A DNA stretch of 64,000 nucleotides from Mycolicibacter engbaekii. Lineage in GTDB: Bacteria; Actinomycetota; Actinomycetes; Mycobacteriales; Mycobacteriaceae. Position 1 is the first letter of the stretch. The number at the start of each line of letters is the position of its first letter. Positions 63,928 through 64,000 of this stretch are shown one piece after another. The translations under genes were made by a program, and so were the position numbers. A model generated the notes under the pieces. It was not told where the DNA came from and made no database searches. It saw only the letters and a list, made by a program, of their open reading frames with translations. Location of the stretch: contig NZ_LQOT01000004.1 in NCBI RefSeq assembly GCF_002101585.1, forward strand, positions 1-64,000, given 5' to 3'.

Positions 63928-64000
63928 GCATTCTCGGCGAAGACGATCGGCCGCGGCCGCAAGGTCCATACGATCGGGGCCATGTCGCAATGCCAGACCG

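Noticed and set aside
63982..64000. Start of another gene at the right edge (ATGTCGCAATGC)
   Set aside because: Only six codons are visible and no ribosome binding site is evident, so it cannot be supported.

Overview
This window looks like chromosome of a mycobacterium outside the tuberculosis complex. GC is high and GTG/TTG starts are frequent. From memory, the gene order from about 10 kb to 61 kb follows, in the opposite orientation, the M. tuberculosis stretch Rv0234c (gabD1) to Rv0273c/Rv0274. Recognisable anchors are aftD, lpqI, htdX, fabG4, fadA2, fadE5, sdh1, acr2, nirBD, nnaR, aac(2'), pxpBC, oplA, polD2-like, fadD2 and fadE6. I see no insertion sequence, prophage, CRISPR array or rRNA. 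The single tRNA is tRNA-Sec.

Region 1 (1-7.2 kb) is a selenium block. On the plus strand lie tRNA-Sec(UCA), selA and selB. Divergent on the minus strand is a tightly overlapped unit: a di-iron-type 'metal-dependent hydrolase', a ferredoxin/flavin reductase, selD, and two related small His/Pro-rich membrane proteins, the last cut by the window edge. No selenoprotein gene was found in the window.

Region 2 (7.2-25.4 kb) is lipid and acyl-CoA metabolism. It holds a VOC protein and TetR pair around a long perfect palindrome, a 2-hydroxyacid dehydrogenase, a double acyl-CoA dehydrogenase (fadE6-like) and fadD2. It also holds a LigD-type primase-polymerase and a five-gene minus-strand operon (acyl-CoA dehydrogenase, APH-type kinase, SDR, NTF2-like protein, acyl-CoA ligase). 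Divergent from that operon are an unusual XRE-TetR fusion regulator and 5-oxoprolinase.

Region 3 (25.4-39.3 kb) is nutrient uptake and nitrogen. It has a FecB2-like lipoprotein, pxpB/pxpC, aac(2'), an SbtA-type bicarbonate permease, and a duplicated narK/regulator block with a sirohydrochlorin chelatase. The assimilatory nitrite reductase nirBD faces this block. The acr2/hsp20 gene follows, with an ECF-sigma promoter and an HspR (HAIR) box superimposed.

Region 4 (39.3-64 kb) is respiration, fatty acids and cell wall: the sdh1 operon behind a CRP-like palindrome, suhB, fadE5, two DJ-1/PfpI genes, fadA2/fabG4/htdX and their TetR gene, lpqI, a 57-residue peptide gene, aftD, gabD1, wrbA, and an LLM oxidoreductase with a divergent MarR regulator.

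The strongest system-level signals are these. (i) A repeated operator TTAC-N6-GTAA occurs at fadE5, fadA2/fabG4 and the tetR gene itself. (ii) A stand-alone copy of the NnaR DNA-binding domain sits where full NnaR would be expected in a duplicated narK-nnaR module. (iii) selD is start/stop-coupled to a di-iron enzyme and its reductase.
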